A stretch of 64,000 nt of DNA from DATBGO01 sp963785765 (GTDB taxonomy: Bacteria; Actinomycetota; Actinomycetes; Streptosporangiales; Streptosporangiaceae). Below, one piece after another: positions 50,869 through 59,418 of the stretch. The stretch is from positions 620,001 to 684,000 of the forward strand of contig CAWAWM010000003.1 in NCBI GenBank assembly GCA_963785765.1. The letters are read 5' to 3'. The position numbers and the translations under genes were made by a program. Position 1 is the stretch's first letter. Every line of letters starts with the position of its first letter. The notes under the pieces are model-generated. The model had not been told where the DNA came from and ran no database searches. It saw only the letters and a program-made list of their open reading frames with translations.

Positions 50869-52134
50869 ATGACGGCAACGCAGCCGACGGCGGACGTGGA
50901 GCTGGCCGAGGTCTACCGGGACCTGCACGCCCATCCGGAACTAGGGTTCACCGAGACGCGCACGGCCGGGATCGTGGCCAGCCGGCTGACGGCGCTGGGT
51001 TACCAGACGGCGACCGGGGTGGGCGGCACCGGAGTGGTCGGCGTGCTCCGCAACGGCCCCGGGCCGGCCGCCCTGCTGCGCGCGGACATGGACGCGCTGC
51101 CCGTGCGGGAGCAGACCGGCCTGGACTACGCCAGCACGGCCACAGGGGTCGATGGCGACGGGCACGACGTGCCGCTGATGCATGCGTGCGGACACGACAT
51201 GCACGTGACCTGCCTGCTGGGCGCGGCGGCCGCGCTGGCCGCGGACCGCGGCTCGTGGCAGGGCACCCTGATGCTGGTGTTCCAGCCCGCCGAGGAGCTC
51301 GGCGGCGGCGCGCAGGCCATGGTGCGCGATGGCCTGTTCGAGCGGTTCGGCCGGCCCGCGGTCGTCCTCGGCCAGCACGTCGCGCCGCTGCCCGCCGGGA
51401 TCCTCGCGCTGCGGCCCGGGCCGGCCTTCGCCGCCGCAGATTCCTTGCGGATCGTCCTGCACGGCCGGGGCGGTCATGGGTCCAGGCCGGAAACGTCGGT
51501 GGACCCCGTCGTGATGGCCGCCGCCACGGTGATGCGGCTGCAGGGCATCGTGTCCAGGGAGGTGGGGGGTACCGAGACCGCCGTGGTCACCGTCGGGGCC
51601 ATGCGGGCAGGCAGCAAGGAGAACATCATTCCCGACCAGGCCGAGCTGCTGCTGAGCATCCGGAGCTTCGAGAAGCCGGTGCGCGACCAGGTCGTGGCCG
51701 CGGTGGAGCGGATCGTCCGCGCCGAGGCGCTGGCGTCGGGCGCCCCGGCCGAACCGGACATCACCGTGCTGGAGTCGTTCCCGGCCGTGGTCAACGATCC
51801 CGCCGCCTGCGCGCGCACCAGGGAGTTCTTCGAGGCCAGCCTCGGCCAGGGGCTGGTGGTCGACCCGGGCCTGGTGACCGGCAGCGAGGATGTCGGGATC
51901 CTGGCCACCGCCGCCGGGGTGCCGTGTGTCTACTGGCTGCTGGGCGGCGCCGACCCGGCCGCGTTCGCCGGCGCCGCGGGGATCGATGAGGTGGCCAGGA
52001 TCGTGCGCGGCCTGCCGTCCAACCATTCACCGCTGTTCGCGCCCGTGATCGAGCCGACGCTCGGTACCGGCATCGCAGCGCTGGTGTCCGCGGCTCGCGG
52101 CTGGCTGCCCGCGCAGCGCGAAGAACTGCGATAA
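50869..52134 (+). CDS. M20-family amidohydrolase
   Basis: 421 residues from ATG 50869 (GGGAGGTGG upstream); the long frame before it overlaps the reductase gene. Metal site and catalytic elements: YRDLHAHPELGFTE, LLRADMDALPVREQTGLDYA, MHACGHDMHVTCLLGAA (Cys-Gly-His-Asp), FQPAEELGGGAQAMVRDGLF, GRGGHGSRPETSVDPVV, and SEDVGILATAAGVPCVYWLL. The family hydrolyses N-acyl amino acids, hippurate or indole-acetyl conjugates. No signal peptide. Exact substrate cannot be read. Confidence 0.93.
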   Translation: MTATQPTADVELAEVYRDLHAHPELGFTETRTAGIVASRLTALGYQTATGVGGTGVVGVLRNGPGPAALLRADMDALPVREQTGLDYASTATGVDGDGHDVPLMHACGHDMHVTCLLGAAAALAADRGSWQGTLMLVFQPAEELGGGAQAMVRDGLFERFGRPAVVLGQHVAPLPAGILALRPGPAFAAADSLRIVLHGRGGHGSRPETSVDPVVMAAATVMRLQGIVSREVGGTETAVVTVGAMRAGSKENIIPDQAELLLSIRSFEKPVRDQVVAAVERIVRAEALASGAPAEPDITVLESFPAVVNDPAACARTREFFEASLGQGLVVDPGLVTGSEDVGILATAAGVPCVYWLLGGADPAAFAGAAGIDEVARIVRGLPSNHSPLFAPVIEPTLGTGIAALVSAARGWLPAQREELR

Positions 52135-52274
52135 GACCGGGCGCGGCGGCTCCCGGCGAGCGCCGCCGGAAATGTGGACCATGCTCGGGTGCGGGTCCGA
52201 CTGGACCTTTCTGGCGGGAAAGATCACCATAGGTCAGGGCGGAACCCAGCAGTTAGCCGGAAGGGAGCGGACCG

Positions 52275-54158
52275 TTGACGAGAGCCGGCGCCCGTTCAGG
52301 TATCACCGCCATCATCAGCCTGGCTTTCATCCTGCCGGGCCTGGCGCTAATCTCACCCGCGCTGGCCAGCTCCGCGGGCCCAGCCGCGGCCCGCGGCTCA
52401 GTGGCCGCACGCCAGGGCTCAGCGCCCGCTGACGGGTCCTGCTCCCCCGGCGCCCGCACGCTATCCCGCTATGGCGACCACGTGTACCCGGACACCGGCA
52501 ACGGCGGCTACACCAGCCTGCACACCGATGTCCGGCTGGTCTACGACGCCACCACCAACCGGTTCCTGCCGGGCAACCATGTCAGCCTCACCGACCTGGC
52601 CACCCAGTGCCTGACGCAGTTCAGCCTCGACTTCGAGCGCAAGTCACTGGCGAACGTGTCCGCCGGACCGGACATGAAAGTCAGCAAGGTCGTCGTGAAT
52701 GGCCATCCAGCGGCGTTCTCGTTCGCCCAGCCGACCTACCCGGGCGACCCGCACGGGGTCACCGACCCAGATCCGCGGGCACACGAGGCGTCCCAGCTCA
52801 ATCCGGTCGGCGGCCCGGACCATAACCCGCTGCCGCCGGCCTGCTCGCCGGAACTGAAGTCCACCAGCTACGCGAAACGGAACTCGCAGAACGGCCAGCA
52901 GTGCCCGGCCAACAAGCTGGTGATCACCCCGGGCGCCCCGATCCCGGACGGGTCGAGATTCACCGTCACCGTCTACTACACCGGCCGGCCCGGCGTGCAC
53001 ACCGACGGCGACGGCACCACCGAGGGCTGGTTCAGGTCGAACCAGCCGGCCGGGGATGGCGGGTTCGTCACCACCGAGCCGGTCGGCACCGAGGACTGGA
53101 TGCCGCTCAACGATCATCCGAGCGCCAAGCCGACCTATGACTTCATCGACACCGTGACCGCGGGCCGCACGGTCCTGTGTAACGGCGTGCTGGTCGCGCA
53201 CTGGCGGAACCGGCCGGACGCCGAGTTCCCGCACGGGTCGGTGACCTGGCACTGGCACATGGCCTCGCCGGTCGCGAGCTACCTGGTCGAGGACAGCGTC
53301 GGCCACTTCAACCTGACCGAACGGACCGCCGACAACGGGGTCAAGTTCTACGAGGCCCAGGCCAGCTCGCTCAGCGCGGCGCAGCAGAAGAAGAACCTCA
53401 AGATCATGAACATGCAGGAGGACATCACCAACTTCGAGAGCCTGTTCAACGGGACGTATCCGTTCACCTCCGACGGGGTCGTGGTCGGCAGGCCGTCCGC
53501 CAGCTTCGAGGAGGAGATGGAGACCATGATCACCTTCTCGGGCGGCGAGATCGACACCGACACGCTTTACCACGAGAACATGCACCAGTGGTGGGGCGAC
53601 CACGTCTCGGAGGCCAACTACAACCTGACCTTCTACAAGGAAGGCATGGCCACCCTGGGTGAGTATCTCTACGCGGCCAGGACGGCGGAGAGCAAGGCAG
53701 GCGGCCCGTATTCCCGGGCCGGCCAGCGCGCGTTCGAGCGGAGCCTGATCAAGCAGTTCGACACGGTGTACGCGAGTAAGGGCGGCTTCTGGAACCTGGT
53801 CCCGTCGAACCCGACGCCGTACGGGCTATTCGACGAGGACCCCACCTACGCCAGGCCCGGTGTCACCTACGTCGCGTTGCGGCAGATTCTCGGCCCCACC
53901 AACTTCACCAAGGCCCTGCAGCAGATGCAGCTACAGTACGGCGGCGGGACCATCACCGAGCCCGAGCTCGAGGCGGCCTTCCATGAGTGGATGCCGAACC
54001 AGAGCGCGGCCTGCTCCGTCCGGCTGGACCAGTTCTTCACCGAGTGGTTCGACACGGGCTACAAGTCAGGCGGCGGCGCACGCCGGCCGCAGATCACCGG
54101 GCCTGGCCTGGCCGGACCCGGCTTCTACGCGAAGGGCGGCGGCTGCGTGGCGCACTAA
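52275..54158 (+). CDS. Secreted M1-family metallopeptidase
   Basis: 627 residues from a TTG at 52275 (GGGAG at 52263-52268). Signal peptide ITAIISLAFILPGLALISPA with cleavage near LAS-SAG. Zinc site HENMHQWWGDH (His433, Glu434, His437) and Glu456 in FYKEGMA, matching HExxH-x18-E. The Glu-rich EEEMETMITF replaces the usual G(A/G)MEN exopeptidase motif, so exopeptidase activity may be altered. Four extra Cys in the N-terminal half suggest disulfides. Acts outside the cell on peptides. A long gene with repeat-dense DNA behind it. Confidence 0.9.
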   Translation: MTRAGARSGITAIISLAFILPGLALISPALASSAGPAAARGSVAARQGSAPADGSCSPGARTLSRYGDHVYPDTGNGGYTSLHTDVRLVYDATTNRFLPGNHVSLTDLATQCLTQFSLDFERKSLANVSAGPDMKVSKVVVNGHPAAFSFAQPTYPGDPHGVTDPDPRAHEASQLNPVGGPDHNPLPPACSPELKSTSYAKRNSQNGQQCPANKLVITPGAPIPDGSRFTVTVYYTGRPGVHTDGDGTTEGWFRSNQPAGDGGFVTTEPVGTEDWMPLNDHPSAKPTYDFIDTVTAGRTVLCNGVLVAHWRNRPDAEFPHGSVTWHWHMASPVASYLVEDSVGHFNLTERTADNGVKFYEAQASSLSAAQQKKNLKIMNMQEDITNFESLFNGTYPFTSDGVVVGRPSASFEEEMETMITFSGGEIDTDTLYHENMHQWWGDHVSEANYNLTFYKEGMATLGEYLYAARTAESKAGGPYSRAGQRAFERSLIKQFDTVYASKGGFWNLVPSNPTPYGLFDEDPTYARPGVTYVALRQILGPTNFTKALQQMQLQYGGGTITEPELEAAFHEWMPNQSAACSVRLDQFFTEWFDTGYKSGGGARRPQITGPGLAGPGFYAKGGGCVAH

Positions 54159-54182
54159 CCGCGCGGCGGGCCGTTCAAATGC

Positions 54183-54266
54183 GGCTGAACCGCCCAGATC
54201 AGGCCAGGTCCGGCTGCCACCGGTGGCTGAACCGCCCAGATTAGGCCGGTCCGGCCGCCACCAGCG
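54183..54266. repeat. 42-bp direct repeat (2 copies)
   Basis: GGCTGAACCGCCCAGAT starts each copy (54183 and 54225), followed by a shared AGGCC..GTCCGGC..GCCACC tail. Lies directly behind the M1 peptidase. Confidence 0.85.
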
Positions 54267-54280
54267 GGCTGGCTTGCCGG

Positions 54281-54329
54281 GTGAAGGTGCGCTTCGATAA
54301 GGAATTTCCGTACCGAAGCGCACCTTCAC
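54281..54329. terminator. 16-bp perfect hairpin
   Basis: GTGAAGGTGCGCTTCG (54281-54296) pairs perfectly with its inverse at 54314-54329, loop of 17 nt that itself is AT-rich. Probably terminates the peptidase gene, although it is unusually long and could also be a structural element of the repeat cluster. Confidence 0.7.
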
Positions 54330-54377
54330 CAGGCTGTGGGCAGGTGCACCAGGCTGCAGGCAGGTGCACCAGGCTGG
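54327..54377. repeat. 20-bp tandem repeat (2.5 copies)
   Basis: CACCAGGCTG(TG/CA)GGCAGGTG twice and a partial third copy, beginning in the right arm of the preceding hairpin. Confidence 0.85.
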
Positions 54378-54437
54378 AACTACGGGTAAGCCCGACCAAG
54401 GGCGCCGGCGAGAGCCGGCGGGAAAGGCAGGGGTCGT

Positions 54438-54785
54438 ATGACCGAGGTACCGGGAATTGACCCGACCGCACCACCGTCCGGACCCGGCTGCGCCGACTGC
54501 GAGGCCGCCGGCGGCTGGTGGCTGCACCTGCGCCGGTGCGCGCAGTGCGGGCGCATCGGCTGCTGCGACAGCTCGCCATCGCAGCACGCGAGCGCGCACG
54601 CCGCCGGGAGCGGGCACCCGATCGTGGCGAGCTTCGAGCCAGGCGAGTCGTGGTTCTGGAGCTACCAGACCGAGCAGTTCTACGACGGCCCCGCGCTGGC
54701 GCCGCCCGACCACCATCCGGCGGACCAGCCGACCCCTGGACCAGCCGGGCGAGTTCCCGCAGACTGGCAGAGGCACCTGCACTAA
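54438..54785 (+). CDS. UBP-type zinc-finger protein
   Basis: 115 residues. Zinc-binding UBP (ZnF-UBP) layout: GPGCADCEAAGGWWLHLRRC, AQCGRIGCCDSSPSQHASAH, AAGSGHPIVASFEPGESWFW, with the Cys and His of the cross-brace and the Trp-rich end WFWSYQTEQFYDGP. Bacterial members are common in actinobacteria and often stand before molybdoproteins; they have no ubiquitin to bind, role unclear. First gene of the redox operon. Confidence 0.9.
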   Translation: MTEVPGIDPTAPPSGPGCADCEAAGGWWLHLRRCAQCGRIGCCDSSPSQHASAHAAGSGHPIVASFEPGESWFWSYQTEQFYDGPALAPPDHHPADQPTPGPAGRVPADWQRHLH

Positions 54786-54820
54786 CAGAGCTAGCTGCAC
54801 TAACAGTCTGGGGGAGCGCT

Positions 54821-55420
54821 ATGGCAGTAGTGTCGCCCGGCTTCTTCGGCCGCCGGCGCACCAGCAACGAAAAGCTTCCGCCTGGCCAGTACCTGGTCAC
54901 CGACTTCCCGGTGCTGTCGGCGGGACCGACCCCGCGGGTCGACACCAGCAAGTGGCAGCTGAGCATCACGGCGGAGACCGGCCAGGTGCATACCTGGGAC
55001 TGGGCTGCGTTCCGCAAGCTGCCCGCCGAGGAGATCACGGTCGACCTGCACTGCGTGACCAAGTGGTCGAAGCTGGGCACTGGCTGGCAGGGCGTCTCCC
55101 TGGATACGCTGCTCGCGGATGTGCAGACCAGCGCGGGCTACGCCCTGGTGCGGTCCTATGGCGGGTACACGACCAACCTGCCGCTGGCGGATCTGCTCGA
55201 CGGGAAAGCCTGGATCGCCTTCCGCTACGACGGCGATGAGCTGGAGCCGGAGCACGGCGGCCCGGCGCGGCTGCTCGTGCCGCATCTGTACCTGTGGAAG
55301 TCCGCCAAATGGGTGCAGGGTATCCAGCTCTCGGACAGTGACGAGCCCGGCTTCTGGGAGACCCTGGGATACCACAACTACGGAGACCCATGGCGCGAGC
55401 AGCGGTACTGGGGAGACTGA
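54821..55420 (+). CDS. Sulfite-oxidase-like molybdopterin protein
   Basis: 199 residues from ATG 54821 with GGGGGAG upstream. Oxidoreductase molybdopterin-binding domain of the YedY/SUOX type: LPPGQYLVTDFPVLSAGPTP, WAAFRKLPAEEITVDLHCVT with the molybdenum-ligand Cys in DLHCVTKWS, WQGVSLDTLLADVQ, RSYGGYTTNLPLADLLDGKA, PHLYLWKSAKWVQGIQLSD and GFWETLGYHNYGDPWREQRY. No signal peptide or Tat motif, so cytosolic. Overlaps the flavin reductase gene by 31 nt, and so probably receives or gives electrons to it. Confidence 0.93.
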   Translation: MAVVSPGFFGRRRTSNEKLPPGQYLVTDFPVLSAGPTPRVDTSKWQLSITAETGQVHTWDWAAFRKLPAEEITVDLHCVTKWSKLGTGWQGVSLDTLLADVQTSAGYALVRSYGGYTTNLPLADLLDGKAWIAFRYDGDELEPEHGGPARLLVPHLYLWKSAKWVQGIQLSDSDEPGFWETLGYHNYGDPWREQRYWGD

Positions 55421-56148
55421 CCTGGCAGGTGGGGACGGTGGCGGCGCTGCGCGACGAGACGGCGACCGCGCGCACTATCGCCCTGGACCTGCCGGACTGG
55501 CCGGGCCACCTGGCCGGGCAGCACGTGGACGTGCGGCTGACGGCGCCGGACGGCTACTCGGCCCAGCGGTCCTACTCGATCGCGTCGGCGCCGGGCGGCA
55601 GCCGGATCGAGCTGACCGTGCAGCAGCTGGCTGACGGCGAGGTCTCCCCGTACCTGGCGGAGGTGCTGTCGGTCGGCGATCCGGTCGAGCTGCGCGGGCC
55701 GATCGGCGGCTGGTTCGTCTGGGACCCTGACGACGCCGGGCCGGTGCTGCTGGTCGGCGGCGGCAGCGGCGTCGTGCCGCTGATGGCGATGATCAGGGCC
55801 CGCGCCGCGGCCGGCAGCCACGCGCCATTCCGGCTGCTGTACTCCGCGCGAAGCCCGCAGACCGCGCTCTACACCGACGAACTGGCCGAAACCGAGCGCG
55901 CCGACCCCGCGCTCGAAGTGACCCGCATCTACACCAGGACCCCGCCGCCCGGCTGGCCCGCCCCGCCCGGGCGGGTCAGCAGCGACGTCCTGGCTGCGGC
56001 GGCCTGGCCGCCGGAGATGAGGCCGGCGATGTTCGTCTGCGGCCCGACCGGGTTCGTGGAGACCGTCGCCGACCTGCTCGTGCAGGCCGGCCACCGGCCG
56101 GGAAAGATCAAGACCGAACGTTTCGGACCTTCCGGAGGCCAGCAATGA
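55390..56148 (+). CDS. FAD/NAD ferredoxin reductase-like protein
   Basis: 252 residues. FNR fold: WQVGTVAALRDETATARTIA, GHLAGQHVDVRLTAPDGYSA, FAD motif RSYSIAS, NAD site LLVGGGSGVVPLMAMIRA, and the C-terminal CGPTGFVETVADLLVQAGH, ending in RFGPSGG. No iron-sulfur domain is attached. It is the natural electron partner of the molybdoprotein encoded just upstream, with overlapping genes. Start codon at 55390 is the best candidate though a later one would remove the overlap. Confidence 0.92.
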   Translation: MARAAVLGRLTWQVGTVAALRDETATARTIALDLPDWPGHLAGQHVDVRLTAPDGYSAQRSYSIASAPGGSRIELTVQQLADGEVSPYLAEVLSVGDPVELRGPIGGWFVWDPDDAGPVLLVGGGSGVVPLMAMIRARAAAGSHAPFRLLYSARSPQTALYTDELAETERADPALEVTRIYTRTPPPGWPAPPGRVSSDVLAAAAWPPEMRPAMFVCGPTGFVETVADLLVQAGHRPGKIKTERFGPSGGQQ

Positions 56149-56411
56149 ACGCCTGCCTGGACGGGAACGTGCTCGCGGGAGCGCTGAGCGAGCTGTTCAC
56201 CATCGACATCACCAGCGCGACCGGCCAGTGCGTCTCGTGCGGCACAACGGGGGCGATCGGGCAGGCGCGGGTATACGCCGACGCCCCGGGCCTGGTCGCG
56301 CGCTGCCCGGCCTGCGGGCAGGTGGTGCTCCGGCTGGTCCGCTCCCCCGGCCGCGCCTGGCTTGACCTCCGCGGATTGACCTGCCTGGAGGTCGCGCTGC
56401 CCAGCCCCTAG
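56145..56411 (+). CDS. DUF6510 family zinc-ribbon protein
   Basis: 88 residues, ATGA overlap with the reductase gene. Two CxxC pairs, CVSCGTTG and RCPACG, form a zinc ribbon, with FTIDITSATGQCVSC and LVRSPGRAWLDLRGLTCLEV around them. This small family accompanies the molybdoprotein-reductase pair in actinobacteria, so a helper role in the same redox function is likely. Confidence 0.9.
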   Translation: MNACLDGNVLAGALSELFTIDITSATGQCVSCGTTGAIGQARVYADAPGLVARCPACGQVVLRLVRSPGRAWLDLRGLTCLEVALPSP

Positions 56412-56424
56412 CCGCGGCTGGCGG

Positions 56425-56877
56425 TTACTTGCACTTGGCTGACCAGGCGCTCTGCAGGTTGGCGCCAGCGGTTTTGACCTTCCCGCCCTGCGAGACGAGC
56501 GCCTTCAGCTGGGTTGCCGACGGCAATCCGTGCAGCGCCTTCAGGTCGGCCTGCAGGCCGGTCAGCGCGTTCTTGAGTGCGGTCGTCTGCGACGAGAACG
56601 CGCCCTTCGACTCGCTGTCGAACTTCTGCGCGCTGGTCTGGACGTTCGTGACCGCGCTCTGCGCGGAGCTCATGCCGCCCGTCACGTTGACCTTCCCAAG
56701 GTCCTGCACCGAGGATTTCAGCTGCTCACCGCCCGAGCAGTACGACGGCTTGCCGCTATTGCCGCTGCTAGCGCTGGTGCTGGTGGCACTGCTGCCGCAG
56801 CCGGCGGTCAGGGCCGCCAGCGCCAGGCCGCCCGCCAGGCAGGGAATAAGAATCCGGGTACTCGTGCGTCCGATCAT
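56425..56877 (-). CDS. Small helical lipoprotein
   Basis: 150 residues from ATG 56877. Signal peptide with lipobox LTAGC; mature part is Ser/Thr-rich then a helical bundle (SSVQDLGKVNVTGGMSSAQS, FDSESKGAFSSQTTALKNAL, TGLQADLKALHGLP) ending KCK. Coiled-coil-like heptads are visible. No function known. Convergent with DUF6510. Confidence 0.75.
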   Translation of the reverse strand: MIGRTSTRILIPCLAGGLALAALTAGCGSSATSTSASSGNSGKPSYCSGGEQLKSSVQDLGKVNVTGGMSSAQSAVTNVQTSAQKFDSESKGAFSSQTTALKNALTGLQADLKALHGLPSATQLKALVSQGGKVKTAGANLQSAWSAKCK

Positions 56878-56961
56878 GCCCCGATGCTGCGCAGCCAGGC
56901 ACCCTGCGGTCGTCACCCATTCCGGGTGATCACATTGGCTGTGCCGGGCGCCGGTCCGCGG

Positions 56962-58206
56962 CTAGTGCGGCGCGCCGAGCGTCGCGGGCGCGCCGTAGCG
57001 GCGCAGCACCTCGGGGACGGTGACGACGCCGCGCTCGTCCTGGAAGTTCTCCATGACCGACAGCAGCGCCCTGGCCGTGGCGCCGGTGCCGTTGAGGGTG
57101 TGCGCGAACTCCAGCTTGCCGTCCCGCCTGAACCTGATGTTCAGCCGCCTGGCCTGGTAGTCGGTGGTGTTCGAGCACGAGGTGATCTCGCGGTACCGCT
57201 GCTGGGTCGGGAACCACGCCTCGATGTCGTACTTCTTGGCCGCCGGCGCGCCGAGGTCGCCGACGGCGATGTTCATCACCCGGTACGGAAGACCGAGAGC
57301 CTGAACGATTTCCTCCTCGTTGGCCAGCAGTTGCTCGTGGAAGTCGGCCGACTGCTCGGGCAGGCAGTAGACGTACATCTCGACCTTGTCGAACTGGTGC
57401 ACCCGGAACATGCCCCTGGTGTCCTTGCCGGCCGCGCCCGCCTCGCGCCTGAAGTTGGTCGTGAAGGCCGCGTACTTGGCGGGCAGATCGGTTTCGTCCA
57501 GCCGCTCGTCGGCGTGGATCCCGGCCAGCGCCACCTCAGATGTCCCGGTCAGGTAGAGGTCGTCCTTCTCCAGGTGATAAAGGTTGGACGCCTCGGTGGG
57601 CAGGAAGCCGGTCCCGTACATGGCCCGCTCGCCGACCAGGATCGGTGGCAGCACCGGCAGGAATCCCTGGGCGGCCAGCTTGTCGATGACGAACCGGTAG
57701 AGCGCCATTTCCGCCAGCGCGACGTCGCCGATCCGGTAGGCGAACCTGGAACCGGACAGCCGTGCCCCGCGCGCCATGTCGATCCAGCCAGCGGCTGAGC
57801 CAAGGTCCAGCGAATCCCGGGGCTCGAAGGTGAAGGCAGGCTTGGTGCCCCAGGCGCGCACCACCTCCGCGTCCTCCTCGGCCATCCCGTCGGCGGCGGT
57901 CGGATCAGGCAGATTGGGAATCCGGGCCAGCAGCGCGTCCCGGGCGCGCGCGGCATCAGCCTGCTCCTGCGTCGCGGCGGCCAGCTCGGCGGCCAGCTCA
58001 CGCAGCGACGCCAGCTCCTCCGGTCCGGGCGGCTTGCCCTTCGACGAGCTCTTCTGCGTGGCGCGGAGCGTCTCGGCCCGCTGCGTATGTTCCCGCCAGC
58101 TGGCGTCCGCCGCCAGCAGCGCATCGAAATCGGCGCCGGCGCCGCGCCGGGCCAGCGCGGCCCGGTACCGGTCCGGCTCCTCCCTGGCAGCCTTGAGGTC
58201 AATCAC
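56962..58206 (-). CDS. serS: Seryl-tRNA synthetase
   Basis: 414 residues, normal length. N-terminal antiparallel coiled coil (RAETLRATQKSSSKGK and later helices) that binds the long variable arm of tRNA-Ser. Class II core: motif 2 FRREAGAAGKDTRGMFRVHQ, VGDLGAPAAKKYDIEAWFPT, motif 3 NGTGATARALLSVMENFQDE. Charges tRNA-Ser with serine; an essential housekeeping gene. No T-box leader visible upstream. Confidence 0.97.
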   Translation of the reverse strand: MIDLKAAREEPDRYRAALARRGAGADFDALLAADASWREHTQRAETLRATQKSSSKGKPPGPEELASLRELAAELAAATQEQADAARARDALLARIPNLPDPTAADGMAEEDAEVVRAWGTKPAFTFEPRDSLDLGSAAGWIDMARGARLSGSRFAYRIGDVALAEMALYRFVIDKLAAQGFLPVLPPILVGERAMYGTGFLPTEASNLYHLEKDDLYLTGTSEVALAGIHADERLDETDLPAKYAAFTTNFRREAGAAGKDTRGMFRVHQFDKVEMYVYCLPEQSADFHEQLLANEEEIVQALGLPYRVMNIAVGDLGAPAAKKYDIEAWFPTQQRYREITSCSNTTDYQARRLNIRFRRDGKLEFAHTLNGTGATARALLSVMENFQDERGVVTVPEVLRRYGAPATLGAPH

Positions 58207-58245
58207 GCGGGCGAGTCTAGCGGCGCGGCCTGAGCGGCAAAGCGA

Positions 58246-59187
58246 TTAATGGCCCGCGGGCGCCTGCACATCCGGGCCAGGATCCGGGCCAGCCGGGACC
58301 AGGACCGGTTCCGGCGGCCTGACCTGCTCCCGGCGGGTGCCCGACCGGGCCGCGAGCACCGATCCGGCCAGAATCAGCGCGAACGCGCCGGCCATGACCA
58401 CCGTCAGCCGCTCGCCGAGGACCAGTACGCCCAGGGTGACGGCCACCGCCGGATTGACGTAGGTGATCACGGTGGAGCGCGCCGGGCCGATCTCGGCGAT
58501 CAGCCTGAAGAAGAGCAGGAAGGCCGCCGCCGTGCAGATCACCGCGAGCGCGGCGAGCGCGGCGAGCACCCGGATCGATGGCATCGTGGCGGGCCAGGTC
58601 AGCGCGGCCGCCGGCGCGTAAACGACCGCCGCCATGGTCAGGCAGACCGCCGTCATGGCCAGCGGCGGCACGGCACTGAGCTTCCGGCTGGCGATCAGCG
58701 GGCCGGTCGCGTAGCACACCGACACCAGCAGGACCGCGCCGATCGACAGGGCATCACCACCGGATGCGCCCGGACCGGCCAGCAGCGCCACGCCGGCCAG
58801 CCCGGCCAGCAGCCCGATCCACCGGACCGGCGTCAGCCGGTCCGCGTCGCCGGTCAGCCTGGCCAGCACGGCCCCGATGATCGGGACCGAGGCGACCAGC
58901 AGGCCGCTCATCGAGCTGGTCAGCTTGCGCTCCGCCTCGGACAGCAGCAGCCATGGCGTGATGATCTCTATCAGGGCGAAGACCGCCAGCCAGCCCAGGT
59001 ACGGGCGCAGTGCGCCGAGCTGGCGGCGCCGCACCGCGATCGGCAGCAGCAGCGCCGCCCCGATGGCCACCCTGGCCAGGACGAGAACGGGTACCGGGAC
59101 GCCGCCCACTGCTACCTTGATCAGCAGGTAGGGCAGGCCCCAGATCACGCTCATCGCTGCGAACAGCACCCAGCCCCGGCGGCTCAC
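58246..59187 (-). CDS. EamA-family (DMT) permease
   Basis: 313 residues from GTG 59187 with GGAGGGAG upstream; the open frame before it is repeat DNA. Ten spans in two EamA halves: SRRGWVLFAAMSVIWGLPYL, EIITPWLLLSEAERKLTSSM, LAGLAGVALLAGPGASGG and, in the second half, AVICTAAAFLLFFRLIAEIG, INPAV-like TYVNPAVAVTLGVLVLGERL. Exports amino acids or other metabolites. Its 5-prime region is a 22-bp tandem repeat. The C-terminal tail is short and charged. Confidence 0.92.
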   Translation of the reverse strand: MSRRGWVLFAAMSVIWGLPYLLIKVAVGGVPVPVLVLARVAIGAALLLPIAVRRRQLGALRPYLGWLAVFALIEIITPWLLLSEAERKLTSSMSGLLVASVPIIGAVLARLTGDADRLTPVRWIGLLAGLAGVALLAGPGASGGDALSIGAVLLVSVCYATGPLIASRKLSAVPPLAMTAVCLTMAAVVYAPAAALTWPATMPSIRVLAALAALAVICTAAAFLLFFRLIAEIGPARSTVITYVNPAVAVTLGVLVLGERLTVVMAGAFALILAGSVLAARSGTRREQVRPPEPVLVPAGPDPGPDVQAPAGH

Positions 59188-59240
59188 CGAGAGTCTCCCT
59201 CCAGACGGCTGACCGGCTCCGGTCCGGCTCCGGCCCGGCG

Positions 59241-59328
59241 CCGGTTGTCTTTTCCGGTCGGCCCGGTTGTCTTTTCCGGTCGGCCCGGTTGTCTTTTCCG
59301 GTCGTCCCGGTTGTCTTTTCCGGTCGGC
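59241..59328. repeat. 22-bp tandem repeat (4 copies)
   Basis: Four exact or near-exact units of CCGGTTGTCTTTTCCGGTCGGC (third differs at one base), 53 bp before the permease start. The T4 run gives the units an AT spike in GC-rich DNA. Period is not a multiple of three. Confidence 0.93.
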
Positions 59329-59418
59329 ACGGCCAACCGCGACGGCCCTTATCAGTGTGACCCGCCTGGGCAAGCGAATATTCCGTCCCGGCCGCCGGAC
59401 GCGCCCGGGGCCCCCGGG

